DNA of 64,000 nt from an uncultured Lachnospiraceae bacterium (GCA_910584845.1 CAJUDH010000007.1:4741-68740); one strand, 5' to 3'; positions 1 through 9,266 are shown, counted from the stretch's first letter. Translations and numbers: made by a program. Notes: generated from the letters alone by a model not told the origin.

Positions 1-54
1 CCTGCCGTGTCTGGAGGCGTAACGTCCTGCCCGCCGCCGGTCCGTGCGCCGCTG

Positions 55-1377
55 CTACATTTGCCAATTATCTGCCAGGGCGGGAAGCGTAACGGTAAAG
101 CAGCTTCCGCCCCCGGGGTTGTCTGTTACGGAAATGGTTCCCTGGTGGAGGCAGGCCAGTTCTTTGGCAATGCTTAACCCCAGGCCGAAATGGGCCTTTT
201 TGCTGCGCGCCTGGTCTGCCCGGTAGAAGCGGTCAAAAACACGCGGCTTGGCCGGGTCAGGGATGCCGCATCCCTGATCTTTGACTTGCAAAGTTAAATA
301 ACCGGGACGGCGGGGGGGATAGGCAGGGGCCTTAGCGCAGATTTGGATTTCCCCGTGGGCCGGGCTATAGGCAAGGGCATTGTCCAAAAGGATGGAGAGT
401 ATCTGGCGGATCCGCTGGGGGTCTGACAGGATGGCAGGCAGAGGGGTTTGGGGAAGTTTTAGATGCAAAGACACCTGTTTTTCCCGGCATAGGGGAAGGA
501 AAGATTCATATGTTTCGATTAAAAGGGTGTCCATATCGGTCTTTTCCCGATGGATTTCCCAAGTCCCCGAGTCTGCAGAGGCCAGAAGGAGAAGGTCGTC
601 GATCAGCCGGGACATGCGGGAACATTCGGAATCCATGGTTTGAAGCAGGGATTCTGCTTCCTGCGGGGCCGCAAGGGCGGCGGCGGCACCGGAGCGGAGG
701 ACAGCCAAGGGGGAGCGCAGTTCATGGGATGCCGCGGCGATAAACTCCGCCTGCCTTTTCCGGCTTTCTTCTACCGGCCGAAGGGACCAGCCAACAAAAT
801 GCCAGCTGATGGCGGACAGGCACAGGATGCCTGCCAGATCCAGGCCACATAGGGCCAGGATGGTTTTCCGAAGGGATTTGAGGACAGGGGTGCGGTAGTA
901 GATAACGCACAGGCTTTGCATCCCCTTTGGTTTGGCAATGGTTTGGAACATGGCATAATATTGTTCCCCCTGGTCTCCCCTTACGGACATCCGGCTGGTG
1001 GAGGCGAAGGAAGAGGAAACTGGCGCGGAACAGGTAGAGACGCCTTGCCCTTCTGCCTGTTTTTTAGCGCGTCCGATGAGGGTTTGCCGGCTGGTAGGAG
1101 GGGTCCAGGAGCCGGGGTACAGAAGGGGGGCGCCATTTTCCTCTATGTGGATTATAAGATGGTTTTCGGCTTCTGCCCGGGCCAGGAAGCTATGGGTAAC
1201 CATGGTTTCTGACTGCAGGCGGTAACTTATGGCGTTCCAGGCCGATTGGAAGCTGTCAGCCTGTGCCTGGCGCGTTTCTTCAATGCGGAGCATGAAAAAG
1301 CCCGCCAAGGCGAAAGTCAGTATGATGCTGGCGGTAGCGGCATAAAGGCAGGCCATGCGGCGGCGGAGTAGTTTCAT
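55..1377 (-). CDS. OmpR-system sensor histidine kinase
   Basis: Membrane sensor kinase (440 aa) that should autophosphorylate and pass phosphate to the regulator encoded just upstream (1413-2117). Visible: a first membrane segment at about residues 9-30, an extracytoplasmic sensor region (about 31-170), a second membrane segment at about 171-195, a HisKA box with phospho-acceptor H218 (ASHELRSPLAVL), and a HATPase domain with the N box (LLDNALAYSP), G1 box (DQGCGIPD) and G2 box (FGLGLSIAKEL). There is little room for a HAMP domain after the second segment. The start is preceded by a GGAAAGGATCC ribosome site. The 35-nt gap to the regulator stop says the two are co-transcribed, regulator first. 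The ligand is unknown; the divergent lipoprotein/permease operon is the likely target by position only. Confidence 0.93.
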   Translation of the reverse strand: MKLLRRRMACLYAATASIILTFALAGFFMLRIEETRQAQADSFQSAWNAISYRLQSETMVTHSFLARAEAENHLIIHIEENGAPLLYPGSWTPPTSRQTLIGRAKKQAEGQGVSTCSAPVSSSFASTSRMSVRGDQGEQYYAMFQTIAKPKGMQSLCVIYYRTPVLKSLRKTILALCGLDLAGILCLSAISWHFVGWSLRPVEESRKRQAEFIAAASHELRSPLAVLRSGAAAALAAPQEAESLLQTMDSECSRMSRLIDDLLLLASADSGTWEIHREKTDMDTLLIETYESFLPLCREKQVSLHLKLPQTPLPAILSDPQRIRQILSILLDNALAYSPAHGEIQICAKAPAYPPRRPGYLTLQVKDQGCGIPDPAKPRVFDRFYRADQARSKKAHFGLGLSIAKELACLHQGTISVTDNPGGGSCFTVTLPALADNWQM

Positions 1378-1412
1378 GTCAGGATCCTTTCCGAAACGTA
1401 TTTGTGTAAGCT

Positions 1413-2117
1413 TTATAAGGGCCCTTTGGAACCATTATGTGCCCCTTCGTCCTCCAGACGGTAGCCGATGCCATGGACCGTAACCAATTTAACCGGGGCC
1501 CCGGCAGCTTTTAAGCGACGCCGTAGAAAATAGATATAATTGTCTAAGTTCCCATCCTCCACTTCGCTGTGGGATCCCCACACATAGGAGAGGATCCGGC
1601 TCCGGGGCAAAGTACAACGGGGATTGCGCAGGAAAAATTCCAGCAAGGCAGATTCCCTTTTTGACAGGGCCAGGGAGACGTTGCCATATTCCAGCAGGCG
1701 TTGTTCCGGATCCAGGGACAGGCCGCTTAGGCTTAGCCGGGGGGATGCCTGAAGCCGGTGGGGCCGCCGGGTGACGGCGCGGATCCTTGCCATCAGTTCT
1801 TCCGGTGCAAAAGGCTTTACCAGGTAATCGTCAGCCCCGGCATCCAGGCCGCAGACCCGCTCGTTTAGCCCGTCCAGGGCAGTGGCCAGGATGACCGGGG
1901 TAGGGATGTTTTGGCGGCGCAGAGATTCCAGTACGGTTAAACCGTCGATTTCCGGCAGCATCCGGTCCAGGATTATGGCATCGTAAGCCTGGCTTTTAGC
2001 CAGAAAAAGCCCGTCGCTTCCGGTATGGCAGCATTCGGTTTCATAGCCGGACTGCTTCAGGGCCAAAACGATGTTACGGCATAAGTCTTTATCATCTTCA
2101 ATCATTAAAATTCGCAT
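1413..2117 (-). CDS. OmpR/PhoB family response regulator
   Basis: DNA-binding response regulator of 234 aa. The receiver domain (about 1-115) has the acidic pair in MIEDDKD, phospho-acceptor D51 (IILDRMLP) and the conserved lysine in LVKPF. The winged-helix effector domain (about 130-230) ends in the usual LDNYIYFLRRRL recognition-helix region. I start it at the ATG at 2117, because MRILMIEDD is the canonical receiver N-terminus and a GGAG site sits about eight bases upstream. An in-frame start at 2204 would add 29 unrelated residues. It is paired with the downstream sensor kinase and read away from the ABC-type operon at 2377, so it may control that operon or itself (inference). Confidence 0.95.
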   Translation of the reverse strand: MRILMIEDDKDLCRNIVLALKQSGYETECCHTGSDGLFLAKSQAYDAIILDRMLPEIDGLTVLESLRRQNIPTPVILATALDGLNERVCGLDAGADDYLVKPFAPEELMARIRAVTRRPHRLQASPRLSLSGLSLDPEQRLLEYGNVSLALSKRESALLEFFLRNPRCTLPRSRILSYVWGSHSEVEDGNLDNYIYFLRRRLKAAGAPVKLVTVHGIGYRLEDEGAHNGSKGPL

Positions 2118-2376
2118 GGTTTTCTCCAGAGGAACCCATAGGGCATGTTCCTGTTTACTGTAAAAATAGTAAAGTATCGAAATAGGGATGTGCGCTGGCC
2201 GCACGGCCCATATTTTTATGGATCAGAAAAGGGGGCAGGCCCCTTTTCTCTAGTGTATCATAGAATCCTCTAAAAAATCTTTAAAATTCCCCATAAAATT
2301 TCCAGTTCTTTTAGAGCATAAAGCGGTATGATAGATAACAGGTACAAGAATCCAGGAAAGGAAGGAACGGTGGAAG

Positions 2377-4692
2377 ATGGATCTATTTAAGGGGAAAAAG
2401 GGGAAATGCCGGCGTGCCTGGAAAAAACTGGCTGTGCTGGGGTTAGTGGCAAGCGTGGCTATAGGAGGGATGGCAGGCTGCAAAGGCAACCGGGAAGGGG
2501 GCGGCGCTTTGCCGCCGGCCGCCTTGCCTGGGCAGGAAGGGCCGGTAGCGGCCGGGGAGGGCCAGGCAGTAGCCAGGGGCAGGTACGTGGAAAATGAGGT
2601 TGCCCTGCCTCCAGGGACAGAAAATGACCGGTTTATTTCCCTTTTTTGGGGAGAAGGGCATCAACTGGAACTTTACACAGCCAAGGTAGACGATGCGGGA
2701 AACACTGCCGGACGCCGTTTCTTGTGGGACGGGGGCAGCTGGCAGGAGGATGCAGGATGGTGGGACCGGGTGAGGCCACAAGATACGCCCCTAAACATCC
2801 GCCGGGTGTTTTACGGGCTGGACGGGAACTACTATTTTAGTGGGATGACAGTGGAAGGCTATTTCTACCACCTGTACCGCATCGGGGGGGACGGCCAGGC
2901 TGAAGACTTGTTGCCGCAGCTTTTTTTCCCGGAAGAGGGCAGGGATTACGGGTGGATCCCGACCAAAGCGGAGGTCGGAAAAGACGGGGGGATCCTGCTT
3001 CACGGGTTTGAGGATGCCGTATATTACCAGCCTGACGGGAAAAAAATGTTTTCTATGGAAAAATCCTGGGGCGCTTCCTCGGAATCCAGCATCGGATACC
3101 TGACAGAAAAGGAATTTGTGGCGAAGGTTGACGGAGGGATAACCCGCTACAGCCTGACAGACGGCCAAGCCATCGAGATGATCCCTTATGATTGGGGCTC
3201 CAATGAAGCTACAAACGGGTCTATTGTGATTTTTGGCGACAGGGACGGCGGTATTTATGCCGCAAATGAGAGGGGGCTGGCCCATGTGGGCCAGGGAGGA
3301 GGTTTGTGGGAACTATTAATTGACGGGGCCATGAATACCATGGGGATGCGCAGCATGTACCTGGAAGAATTTTTGGCGGGGGAAGATAACGATTTTTATG
3401 GTATCTATGTGTCAGAAGGGGGCAGGGGGATGTTGATGTGCCATTATACTTATGACCCGGATGCTATAGCCGTTTTGCCCAAGGCCCTTACCGTCTATGG
3501 CCTGACAGACAATTCTACCATCCGGCAGGCGGCGGCCCTGTTCCAGAAATCCCACCCGGATGTGCGGGTAGAAGTGCTGACAGGTGCAAATCCGGAGGGG
3601 GGCGTATCCGAGGAAACCATCCGGGCACTGAATACTGAGCTGTTAAACGGAAAAGGCGCGGATGTGCTGGTACTGGACGGCCTGCCGGCAGAATCCTATG
3701 AAAAAAAAGGGGTCCTGATGGATTTGAAGGAGGTTTTTGCCGACATTCAGAAGGAAAGCCCTATTATGGGGCAGGTGGTGAAAAATTTTACAAAAGAGGA
3801 CGGCAGCATTTATCAAATGCCGGCGCGCATCCAGCTGCCTGTGGCAGTCGGTGATCCGCAGGCAGCCACGGCCTTTGCCAGTTTGGAGGGTATGGCCGGG
3901 TACCAGGGGGAAAAACCGTTGCTGCGGCCCAACCTTTACGAGAACCTGCTGCGCCTGACCGCCAACCTCCAGTATGAAGAATTGTTTGGCAATGGGGACG
4001 GTGTGCCTACACAAGGATTACTGGAGAAATATCTGGAAACCGTCAAGGCCCTTGGTGAGGACAACGGTTCCCGCACCATGTTTACCCAGGAAGAGATGGA
4101 ACGGCTATGGGTGAGCAACCATGTAATGCCTGACGGGATCACGGGCAGTTCCACGGAATATGACCGGGGAAGCTGCGCCTGCGGCGTGGAAAACCTGAAA
4201 GGGATGTTTGATGCAGTCATACCTGTGGCAGTACTGGAGAAACATCCAGAAGCTACCATGTCAACCATCAACGGGGTTTATTTGCCCCAGGTGCGTACCG
4301 GGGTAAACCAAGGGACGTCCCAGCCCCAACTGGCAAAAGAGTTTATCCGGTGCCTGTTTTCCCCGGAGGTGCAAAAAGAGGAGTTCTTTGACGGGTTTCC
4401 GGTGTCTTTAGCGGCCCAGCAGGAGAATTGCCGCCAGTCGGGTAAAGAAGAGTATTCGATGGGGAGCGGCTATGGGGATTACCACATTTCCGGGCAGTGG
4501 CCGGATCCGGAAAAGAGAGAAGAAATCTATAAGATGCTGGAAGAGGCTATGGTTCCGGCTATGGTGGATGAAACGGTTATGGGTATGATTGTGGCTGGTT
4601 CCAGGGACTATTTTGACGGAAAGGCGACGGTCCGCCAGGCGGCAGAGGCAATTTTACGGCAGGTTGCCATTTACCAGGCGGAACAAGGATGA
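2377..4692 (+). CDS. Long extracellular solute-binding lipoprotein
   Basis: Predicted lipoprotein of 771 aa with a lipobox ending at C35 (IGGMAGC). It is nearly twice the usual length of an ABC sugar-binding protein. About residues 40-375 are rich in aromatic, glycine and aspartate motifs and look like repeated beta structure, possibly a beta-propeller-like sensor. From about residue 380 (LTVYGLTDNSTIRQAAALF) the protein resembles a family 1 extracellular solute-binding protein, including VLVLDGLPAESYEKKGVLMD. It overlaps the next permease gene by four bases (ATGA), so it is the first gene of the operon and translationally coupled. The likely role is delivering an extracellular ligand, sugar or glycan-like, to the two permeases. 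The substrate is not recognisable. Confidence 0.85.
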   Translation: MDLFKGKKGKCRRAWKKLAVLGLVASVAIGGMAGCKGNREGGGALPPAALPGQEGPVAAGEGQAVARGRYVENEVALPPGTENDRFISLFWGEGHQLELYTAKVDDAGNTAGRRFLWDGGSWQEDAGWWDRVRPQDTPLNIRRVFYGLDGNYYFSGMTVEGYFYHLYRIGGDGQAEDLLPQLFFPEEGRDYGWIPTKAEVGKDGGILLHGFEDAVYYQPDGKKMFSMEKSWGASSESSIGYLTEKEFVAKVDGGITRYSLTDGQAIEMIPYDWGSNEATNGSIVIFGDRDGGIYAANERGLAHVGQGGGLWELLIDGAMNTMGMRSMYLEEFLAGEDNDFYGIYVSEGGRGMLMCHYTYDPDAIAVLPKALTVYGLTDNSTIRQAAALFQKSHPDVRVEVLTGANPEGGVSEETIRALNTELLNGKGADVLVLDGLPAESYEKKGVLMDLKEVFADIQKESPIMGQVVKNFTKEDGSIYQMPARIQLPVAVGDPQAATAFASLEGMAGYQGEKPLLRPNLYENLLRLTANLQYEELFGNGDGVPTQGLLEKYLETVKALGEDNGSRTMFTQEEMERLWVSNHVMPDGITGSSTEYDRGSCACGVENLKGMFDAVIPVAVLEKHPEATMSTINGVYLPQVRTGVNQGTSQPQLAKEFIRCLFSPEVQKEEFFDGFPVSLAAQQENCRQSGKEEYSMGSGYGDYHISGQWPDPEKREEIYKMLEEAMVPAMVDETVMGMIVAGSRDYFDGKATVRQAAEAILRQVAIYQAEQG

Positions 4693-5558
4693 ATACCAAT
4701 AAGCGCCAAAGGCGGCAATACAGGCTGGCATGGCTGTTCCTTTTTCCCAGTGTTTCCGGGATGGGGGTATTTTATGGGCTGCCGTTTATGGACGTGGTGC
4801 GCCGTTCTTTTTTAGACGCCATGGGCCAATCTTTCACAGGGCTGGACAATTATAGGGCCGTCTGGAACAATCAGGCATTCCGCCTGGCATTCGGCAATAC
4901 GTTCCGTTTTTTGGCGGTTGCCATCCCTTTGCTTTTTATAGTATCGCTGGTTTTGGCCCTGCTGGTTTACAGGGCCGGCCTTTGCCGCCAATGGTTTAAG
5001 GCCGGCCTGATGTTGCCGATGGCGGTCCCTGCCGCCGCCATAGCCTTGGCTTGGAAGATCCTTCTTTGCCCGGATGGCTGTTTAAACCAGTTTCTTACTT
5101 TCCTTACGGGGGAAGGCTGGGGCAGGGACTGGGTAAATGGCGATACGGCTTTCCCTATATTGGTAGGAACATACCTTTGGAAAAATATCGGATATGATAT
5201 GCTTTTGTGGCTGGCCGGGTTAAGCGCCGTCCCGGAGGGCCTTTATGACGCTGCAAAAGTGGACGGTGCCGGTGTTTTCGCCCGGATCCGCCATATTTCC
5301 CTCCCTAACCTGGGAGGCGCCATGGCGATGGTATTGGTCCTTTCCCTTGTAAATTCATTCCGGGTTTACCGGGAGGCCTACCTTTTGGCGGGGGCTTATC
5401 CGGATCCTTCTATTTATCTGATCCCCCATCTGTTTGGGCATTGGTTTTTAAACCTGGATGTGCAGAAAATGTGTACAGGGGCCATGTTTTTGCTTTTGGC
5501 TTTTTTGCCGTGCTTCGGGGCAGCCAAGGCTGCAGCTGCCCGGCAGCGCAAAGCATAG
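4689..5558 (+). CDS. ABC transporter permease, sugar type (MalF-like)
   Basis: Integral membrane permease of 289 aa with about six hydrophobic segments. It carries the cytoplasmic EAA-type loop that docks an ATPase (DAAKVDGAGVFARIRHISLP). The family is the carbohydrate ABC permeases of the MalF/UgpA type. It starts inside the stop codon of the binding-protein gene (ATGA overlap). Its own stop lies within the first unit of a 69-bp tandem repeat, so the extreme C-terminus may have been altered by repeat growth. No ATP-binding subunit is encoded in this operon or nearby. It would have to borrow a shared ATPase such as MsmK/MalK, which is common in Firmicutes. Confidence 0.9.
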   Translation: MNTNKRQRRQYRLAWLFLFPSVSGMGVFYGLPFMDVVRRSFLDAMGQSFTGLDNYRAVWNNQAFRLAFGNTFRFLAVAIPLLFIVSLVLALLVYRAGLCRQWFKAGLMLPMAVPAAAIALAWKILLCPDGCLNQFLTFLTGEGWGRDWVNGDTAFPILVGTYLWKNIGYDMLLWLAGLSAVPEGLYDAAKVDGAGVFARIRHISLPNLGGAMAMVLVLSLVNSFRVYREAYLLAGAYPDPSIYLIPHLFGHWFLNLDVQKMCTGAMFLLLAFLPCFGAAKAAAARQRKA

Positions 5559-5728
5559 GCCGGGGGATGCCAGCCAGAAGGCAAGCCAAAACCAGGTTTA
5601 CAAATGTGGCAATAAGGAAAGCCATAGGCCGGGGAGTGCCGGCCAGAAGGCAAGCAAAAACAGGTTTACAAATGTGGCAATAGGCACAAGGCATAGGCCG
5701 GGGGATACTTGCCAAAAGGCCGCCGCGG
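5554..5728. repeat. 69-bp tandem repeat, about 2.5 copies
   Basis: Two full imperfect units of exactly 69 bp begin at 5554 and 5623 with CATAGGCCGGGG. A third, partial unit starts at 5692 and fades at about 5728. The first unit includes the stop codon of the upstream permease. The period is a multiple of three, so the unit makes a 23-residue repeat in shadow frames, but no start, ribosome site or conserved product supports translation. The remaining gap to 5904 holds more GC-rich repetitive sequence and no gene. The array separates the two permease genes of one operon and may form RNA structure between them. Confidence 0.85.
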
Positions 5729-5904
5729 CATATCTTTATCTATAGGGAAGTATGGGTTATGGGCCAGCCCTCCGGGCAGGACCGAAAGGCGAAGTGGGCT
5801 TGCCTAAAAAGTCCATTGTATATGGCGAAGTGGGCCGCCGCCTGCGGCGCAAAGGGGGTTATGCCGCGTAGACCGGCCCACCGCAGGCAAAGAAAGGGGG
5901 ATCT

Positions 5905-6765
5905 ATGGGCAATATGGCACAAACTGCGAAAGGCCGCATCCAGTTCTTTATCTTGGCAGCGGCTTCTTTTTTAACGTGTTTTCCGGTTTTGCTTATGGCA
6001 GGGGCTTCTTTTATGCCGGAAGACGAACTGGCATGGCGGTATTTGTCTCCCTTAGGTATGGGGAAGGCGCCGGTCCGCGCCTCGATGTTGCCAGCTTATC
6101 CGTCTTTGGAAGCCTTGATTGAACTACTGCTACGGTCCCCTGGCTTTTTTGTGATGTTTTGGAATTCCTGCATACAAGTGTTTCCCATGCTTTTCGGACA
6201 GTTTCTGATAGGGGCCCCGGCGGCGTGGGCGCTGGCACGTTTTTCTTTTCCGGGGAAAAGGGTGCTGTCTTGCCTGTACCTTTTGCTGTTGGTCCTTCCT
6301 TTCCAGGTGGTTCAGGTTTCTAATTATCTGGTATTAGGGCGCATGGGGCTGCTGGACACCCATCTTGCCATGATCCTGCCGGGGGCCTGGTCTACGTTTC
6401 CGGTTTATATCATGGCCCGTTCGTTTGAGGCGGTTCCCCGTTCGCTTTTGGAAGCGGCATACCTGGACGGGGCAGGGGAGGCGGAAACTTTTTTCTTCAT
6501 TGGTTTACCGATCGGCTATCCGGGCATGGTAACGGCTTTGGTTTTCGGGTTTATGGATGGATGGAATGCCCTGGAACAGCCCATGGCATATCTAAGGGAC
6601 TTACGCTTGTGGCCTTTGTCTTTGTATTTGCCGGACATCGTACAGGACAAAGCGGCGGTGGCTTTTGCGGCGGGGCTGATTATGATGGCGCCTCCGGTGC
6701 TCTTGTACCTGGCCGGTCAAGGGAAGATGGAACAGGGCGTGGCGGCCTATGGGATTAAGGAGTAG
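5905..6765 (+). CDS. ABC transporter permease, sugar type (MalG-like)
   Basis: Second permease, 286 aa, of the MalG/UgpE type. It has an N-terminal membrane segment (FFILAAASFLTCFPVLLM), several further helices and the EAA loop EAAYLDGAGEAETFFFIGLP. It lies 346 bases after the first permease, unusual for a MalF/MalG pair; the gap is filled by a tandem repeat. A GGGGG ribosome site precedes the ATG. It is followed nine bases later by the HlyD-like gene, so these should share one transcript. The substrate is unknown. Partner assignment rests on family and gene order. Confidence 0.9.
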   Translation: MGNMAQTAKGRIQFFILAAASFLTCFPVLLMAGASFMPEDELAWRYLSPLGMGKAPVRASMLPAYPSLEALIELLLRSPGFFVMFWNSCIQVFPMLFGQFLIGAPAAWALARFSFPGKRVLSCLYLLLLVLPFQVVQVSNYLVLGRMGLLDTHLAMILPGAWSTFPVYIMARSFEAVPRSLLEAAYLDGAGEAETFFFIGLPIGYPGMVTALVFGFMDGWNALEQPMAYLRDLRLWPLSLYLPDIVQDKAAVAFAAGLIMMAPPVLLYLAGQGKMEQGVAAYGIKE

Positions 6766-6774
6766 GGGGAAGCT

Positions 6775-8475
6775 ATGGGAGAGCGCAAAAAAGGCATAGA
6801 TACGGCACGGGTATCCCAAAGGTGCCTGGCCGGTTTTTTCGTGGCAATGTTTTTTTGCACCATTGCCTCACGTATATATGATAGCGTTACGGTGCCCAAA
6901 GTGGCCTGCCAGCGGATGCGCCAAAAGGCGGTGGAAACGGTGGCGGCGGGAACCGGAACGGTAAAGCAGGAGGAATTGTATTTTTGCCAGGTTGACCCTG
7001 GTTTACGGGTTGCTTCGGTAGCGGTTTCGCCGGGAAGCCAGGTGGAGGAAGGGGACGTGCTGTTTTGTTTTGACTTGGATTCCATGGAGGAAAAGAAGGC
7101 GGCCTGGGAGGTGAAGTTGAAAAAGCAAAAGCTGCAGTGGGAGAAAGAAAGGGTGGCCGGAGAGGTTTACCCCCAGGTAACGGAAACGGAACTGGCAGAA
7201 TGGGAGTTGGCACTGGCACAACGGGAGCTGGAAGAAGGGCAGGATGAGTATGAGAAAAAGGCCATGGAATATGAGGAAGGGCAGCAAAGGTTAAAAGAGG
7301 ATTACGAGAAAAAACGGGTTTTGGCCGGGGATGAGCTGTGGATTTTGCAGGATCAAGAGGAAGAGGCAGCGTGGCAGCAATTAAATTCGGCGAAAAACTC
7401 CCGAAACGCCGAAGTCCGGGCCGCCAAAAGGAAAGTGGCGGACCTGGAAGATGAGTTAGGGGAAATGGAGGAGGAAGGGAGGGGGGAAAAAGAATTGGCA
7501 AAAAAGAGGAGGGAACTGGAACGGGCCAGGGAAGACCTGGAGGATACCGAAGAACGGTGGGAGGACCAGGTTGACGGGGCAGAATCCCGCATGGACCAGA
7601 TCGGCAATCAAAACCGGAGGATCCTTTCCGGGGAGACCAGTTCCCAGCAAGCTTTGCGGGAGGCTTACGAAGAAGAGGCCAAGCGGCGGGAGTCGGAGTG
7701 GCAGGAAGAGGGGAAAAAGCTTAAATCTCTTCAAAAAGCCGTTCGTAGGGCCCAATGGGAGCTGGAACAAGCTGCTAAGAGGGATCAATACGCTAAGCTG
7801 GGGGAAGAACAAAAAAGAAGGCTGTCTTTGCTGGCACAAAAAGAGCTGGAACTGGATATCCGGGAAACCGAAAAAGGGCTGGAAAAGATTTCTTTACTTA
7901 TAGCGCGGCAAGGGCAAGTGGCAGCAGGGCGGGGCGGAACCGTGGTAGACCAGGAGGTGGAGGCAGGGAAGGCCAGCACAGGGGAAGAACGGCTGTCCAT
8001 TGCCTTAGGGGATTTTTGTTTTGAAGGCAAATTTGAAAAAGAAGGGCAAAAGATAGCCGTGGGGGATGTCCTGGCTGTCACCGTTCCCGGGTCCAATCAA
8101 AAAAGGGAGGCCGTGATCCGGGAAATCAGCCTTCTGGGGGAAGAAGGCGTCTTTTGGGCCGAATTTTCCGGCAGCGGCCTCCCTTTGGGGACGGTGGCCG
8201 GCTATGAGTGCAGGAGGCAGTCAGAAACATATAGGCAGGTGATCCCTATAGAAGGGCTGCGCAAGGACGTAAAAGGGTATTATTGCCTGGTAGCCAGGCC
8301 CAGAAAGGCGATTTTGGGGGAGGAACTCCGGGCGGAAAGGGTAGACGTGAGGGTGGTTTGCCAGGGGGATACCGAGGTGGCCGTGGAAGGCGGGCTCCAG
8401 GATTCGGACCCGATTATCACAGGCAGCAACCAGGTGATAGGGGAAGGCGCCCGCGTCCGCCAGGTAGAGGGATAG
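6775..8475 (+). CDS. HlyD/MacA-like coiled-coil membrane fusion protein
   Basis: Protein of 566 aa with one N-terminal membrane segment (about residues 18-38). A biotinyl-lipoyl-like half-motif (VAVSPGSQVEEGDVLFCFD) follows at about 80-100, then a very long charged Glu/Lys/Arg coiled coil from about 105 to 385. The second lipoyl-like half (GQVAAGRGGTVVDQEVEAG) and beta-barrel-like segments lie in the C-terminal third. This order (half-lipoyl, hairpin, half-lipoyl, barrel) is that of periplasmic adaptors of the HlyD/MacA/RND families. In Gram-positive cells such proteins work with MacB-type ABC exporters. Here it sits four bases before a MacB-periplasmic-domain-like protein and after two importer-type permeases, an odd combination. 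Its cargo is unknown. Confidence 0.8.
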   Translation: MGERKKGIDTARVSQRCLAGFFVAMFFCTIASRIYDSVTVPKVACQRMRQKAVETVAAGTGTVKQEELYFCQVDPGLRVASVAVSPGSQVEEGDVLFCFDLDSMEEKKAAWEVKLKKQKLQWEKERVAGEVYPQVTETELAEWELALAQRELEEGQDEYEKKAMEYEEGQQRLKEDYEKKRVLAGDELWILQDQEEEAAWQQLNSAKNSRNAEVRAAKRKVADLEDELGEMEEEGRGEKELAKKRRELERAREDLEDTEERWEDQVDGAESRMDQIGNQNRRILSGETSSQQALREAYEEEAKRRESEWQEEGKKLKSLQKAVRRAQWELEQAAKRDQYAKLGEEQKRRLSLLAQKELELDIRETEKGLEKISLLIARQGQVAAGRGGTVVDQEVEAGKASTGEERLSIALGDFCFEGKFEKEGQKIAVGDVLAVTVPGSNQKREAVIREISLLGEEGVFWAEFSGSGLPLGTVAGYECRRQSETYRQVIPIEGLRKDVKGYYCLVARPRKAILGEELRAERVDVRVVCQGDTEVAVEGGLQDSDPIITGSNQVIGEGARVRQVEG

Positions 8476-8479
8476 GCAG

Positions 8480-9136
8480 ATGGAGCGCAAAAACGGCAGG
8501 ATAAAAAAACTGAGGAAAGCGGCAAGGGCTTTAGCCTGGCTTTTTCTTTTGGCCGGCGTATCCCGGACGGTTTCTGGCAGGGTGTGGAGCTGCCTGTTTT
8601 TGGCCCCATACCGCCTGGAAGCAGATTGTGCCGGGGGCGGGGTAGACGTAGGGCAGATCCGGCAGTGGGAAGAATGGGCCAAAAGAGGGGCCCAGGGGGT
8701 CACGGATATAGCCGGATGGCGCATCGAAGGGGAAAGGGATGTTGCCTCAGACAGCACGGGGCGGAAACGGAAGGCCCGGATCTTGGGGGTATACGGGAAT
8801 ATGGACCTGGTTTTCCCTGTGGAAACCCTCTCCGGAAGTTATGGCCTGACGGGCCGGGAGGGAAGCTGTGTCCTTAGCGAGGGCCTGGCTGACGCATTGT
8901 TTGGCAGTGTAGACGTGGTGGGGGAAAGGGTCTGCTATCAGGGGGCGAATCAGGAAAATGGAGGGTGGGAGAGGGGGCTAATTGTGGCAGGGGTAATAAA
9001 AAAGGAAGGGGAATATCTGCTGATCCACGTAGAGGAAGGGGGGATAGATGCCTTGGCAGTGGAATTTTCCATGGGGTTCCAGGCCAGGGAGAAGATGGAA
9101 AGCTATTTTCCCTGTTTTGGAGAACCTTCGCACTGA
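8480..9136 (+). CDS. MacB periplasmic-core-domain-like membrane protein
   Basis: Protein of 218 aa with one N-terminal membrane anchor (about residues 12-35). The extracellular part contains a pattern typical of the MacB/FtsX periplasmic core domain: an ADALFGSVDVVGERVCY segment followed by a VAGVIKK strand. The three FtsX membrane helices that normally follow in full-length MacB or FtsX permeases are absent, and there is no frameshifted continuation in the 130 bases after it. It is therefore a stand-alone extracellular domain, or a naturally truncated one, next to a MacA-like adaptor. It is the last gene of the operon that starts at 2377. The family call rests on motif resemblance only and is moderate. 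Confidence 0.6.
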   Translation: MERKNGRIKKLRKAARALAWLFLLAGVSRTVSGRVWSCLFLAPYRLEADCAGGGVDVGQIRQWEEWAKRGAQGVTDIAGWRIEGERDVASDSTGRKRKARILGVYGNMDLVFPVETLSGSYGLTGREGSCVLSEGLADALFGSVDVVGERVCYQGANQENGGWERGLIVAGVIKKEGEYLLIHVEEGGIDALAVEFSMGFQAREKMESYFPCFGEPSH

Positions 9137-9266
9137 CCGGTATGGAAGAGGAATTTTCAAACTCTCTTGACGATGGCGGCTGGAATGCTTATAATGAAAC
9201 ATGCCAGTATATAATTTCGTAGAAGGCGGAACAAAAGTATTGGAAAGATGAGGGAGAGAAATTGAC

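Noticed and set aside
5441..5745. Long frames with a 23-residue repeat across the 69-bp array
   Set aside because: They exist only because the repeat period is a multiple of three; no ribosome site or family similarity, and they overlap the permease end.
7003..7839. Several long minus-strand frames opposite the coiled-coil adaptor
   Set aside because: They are proline/serine-rich mirror images of the Glu/Lys-rich coding strand; no ribosome sites.
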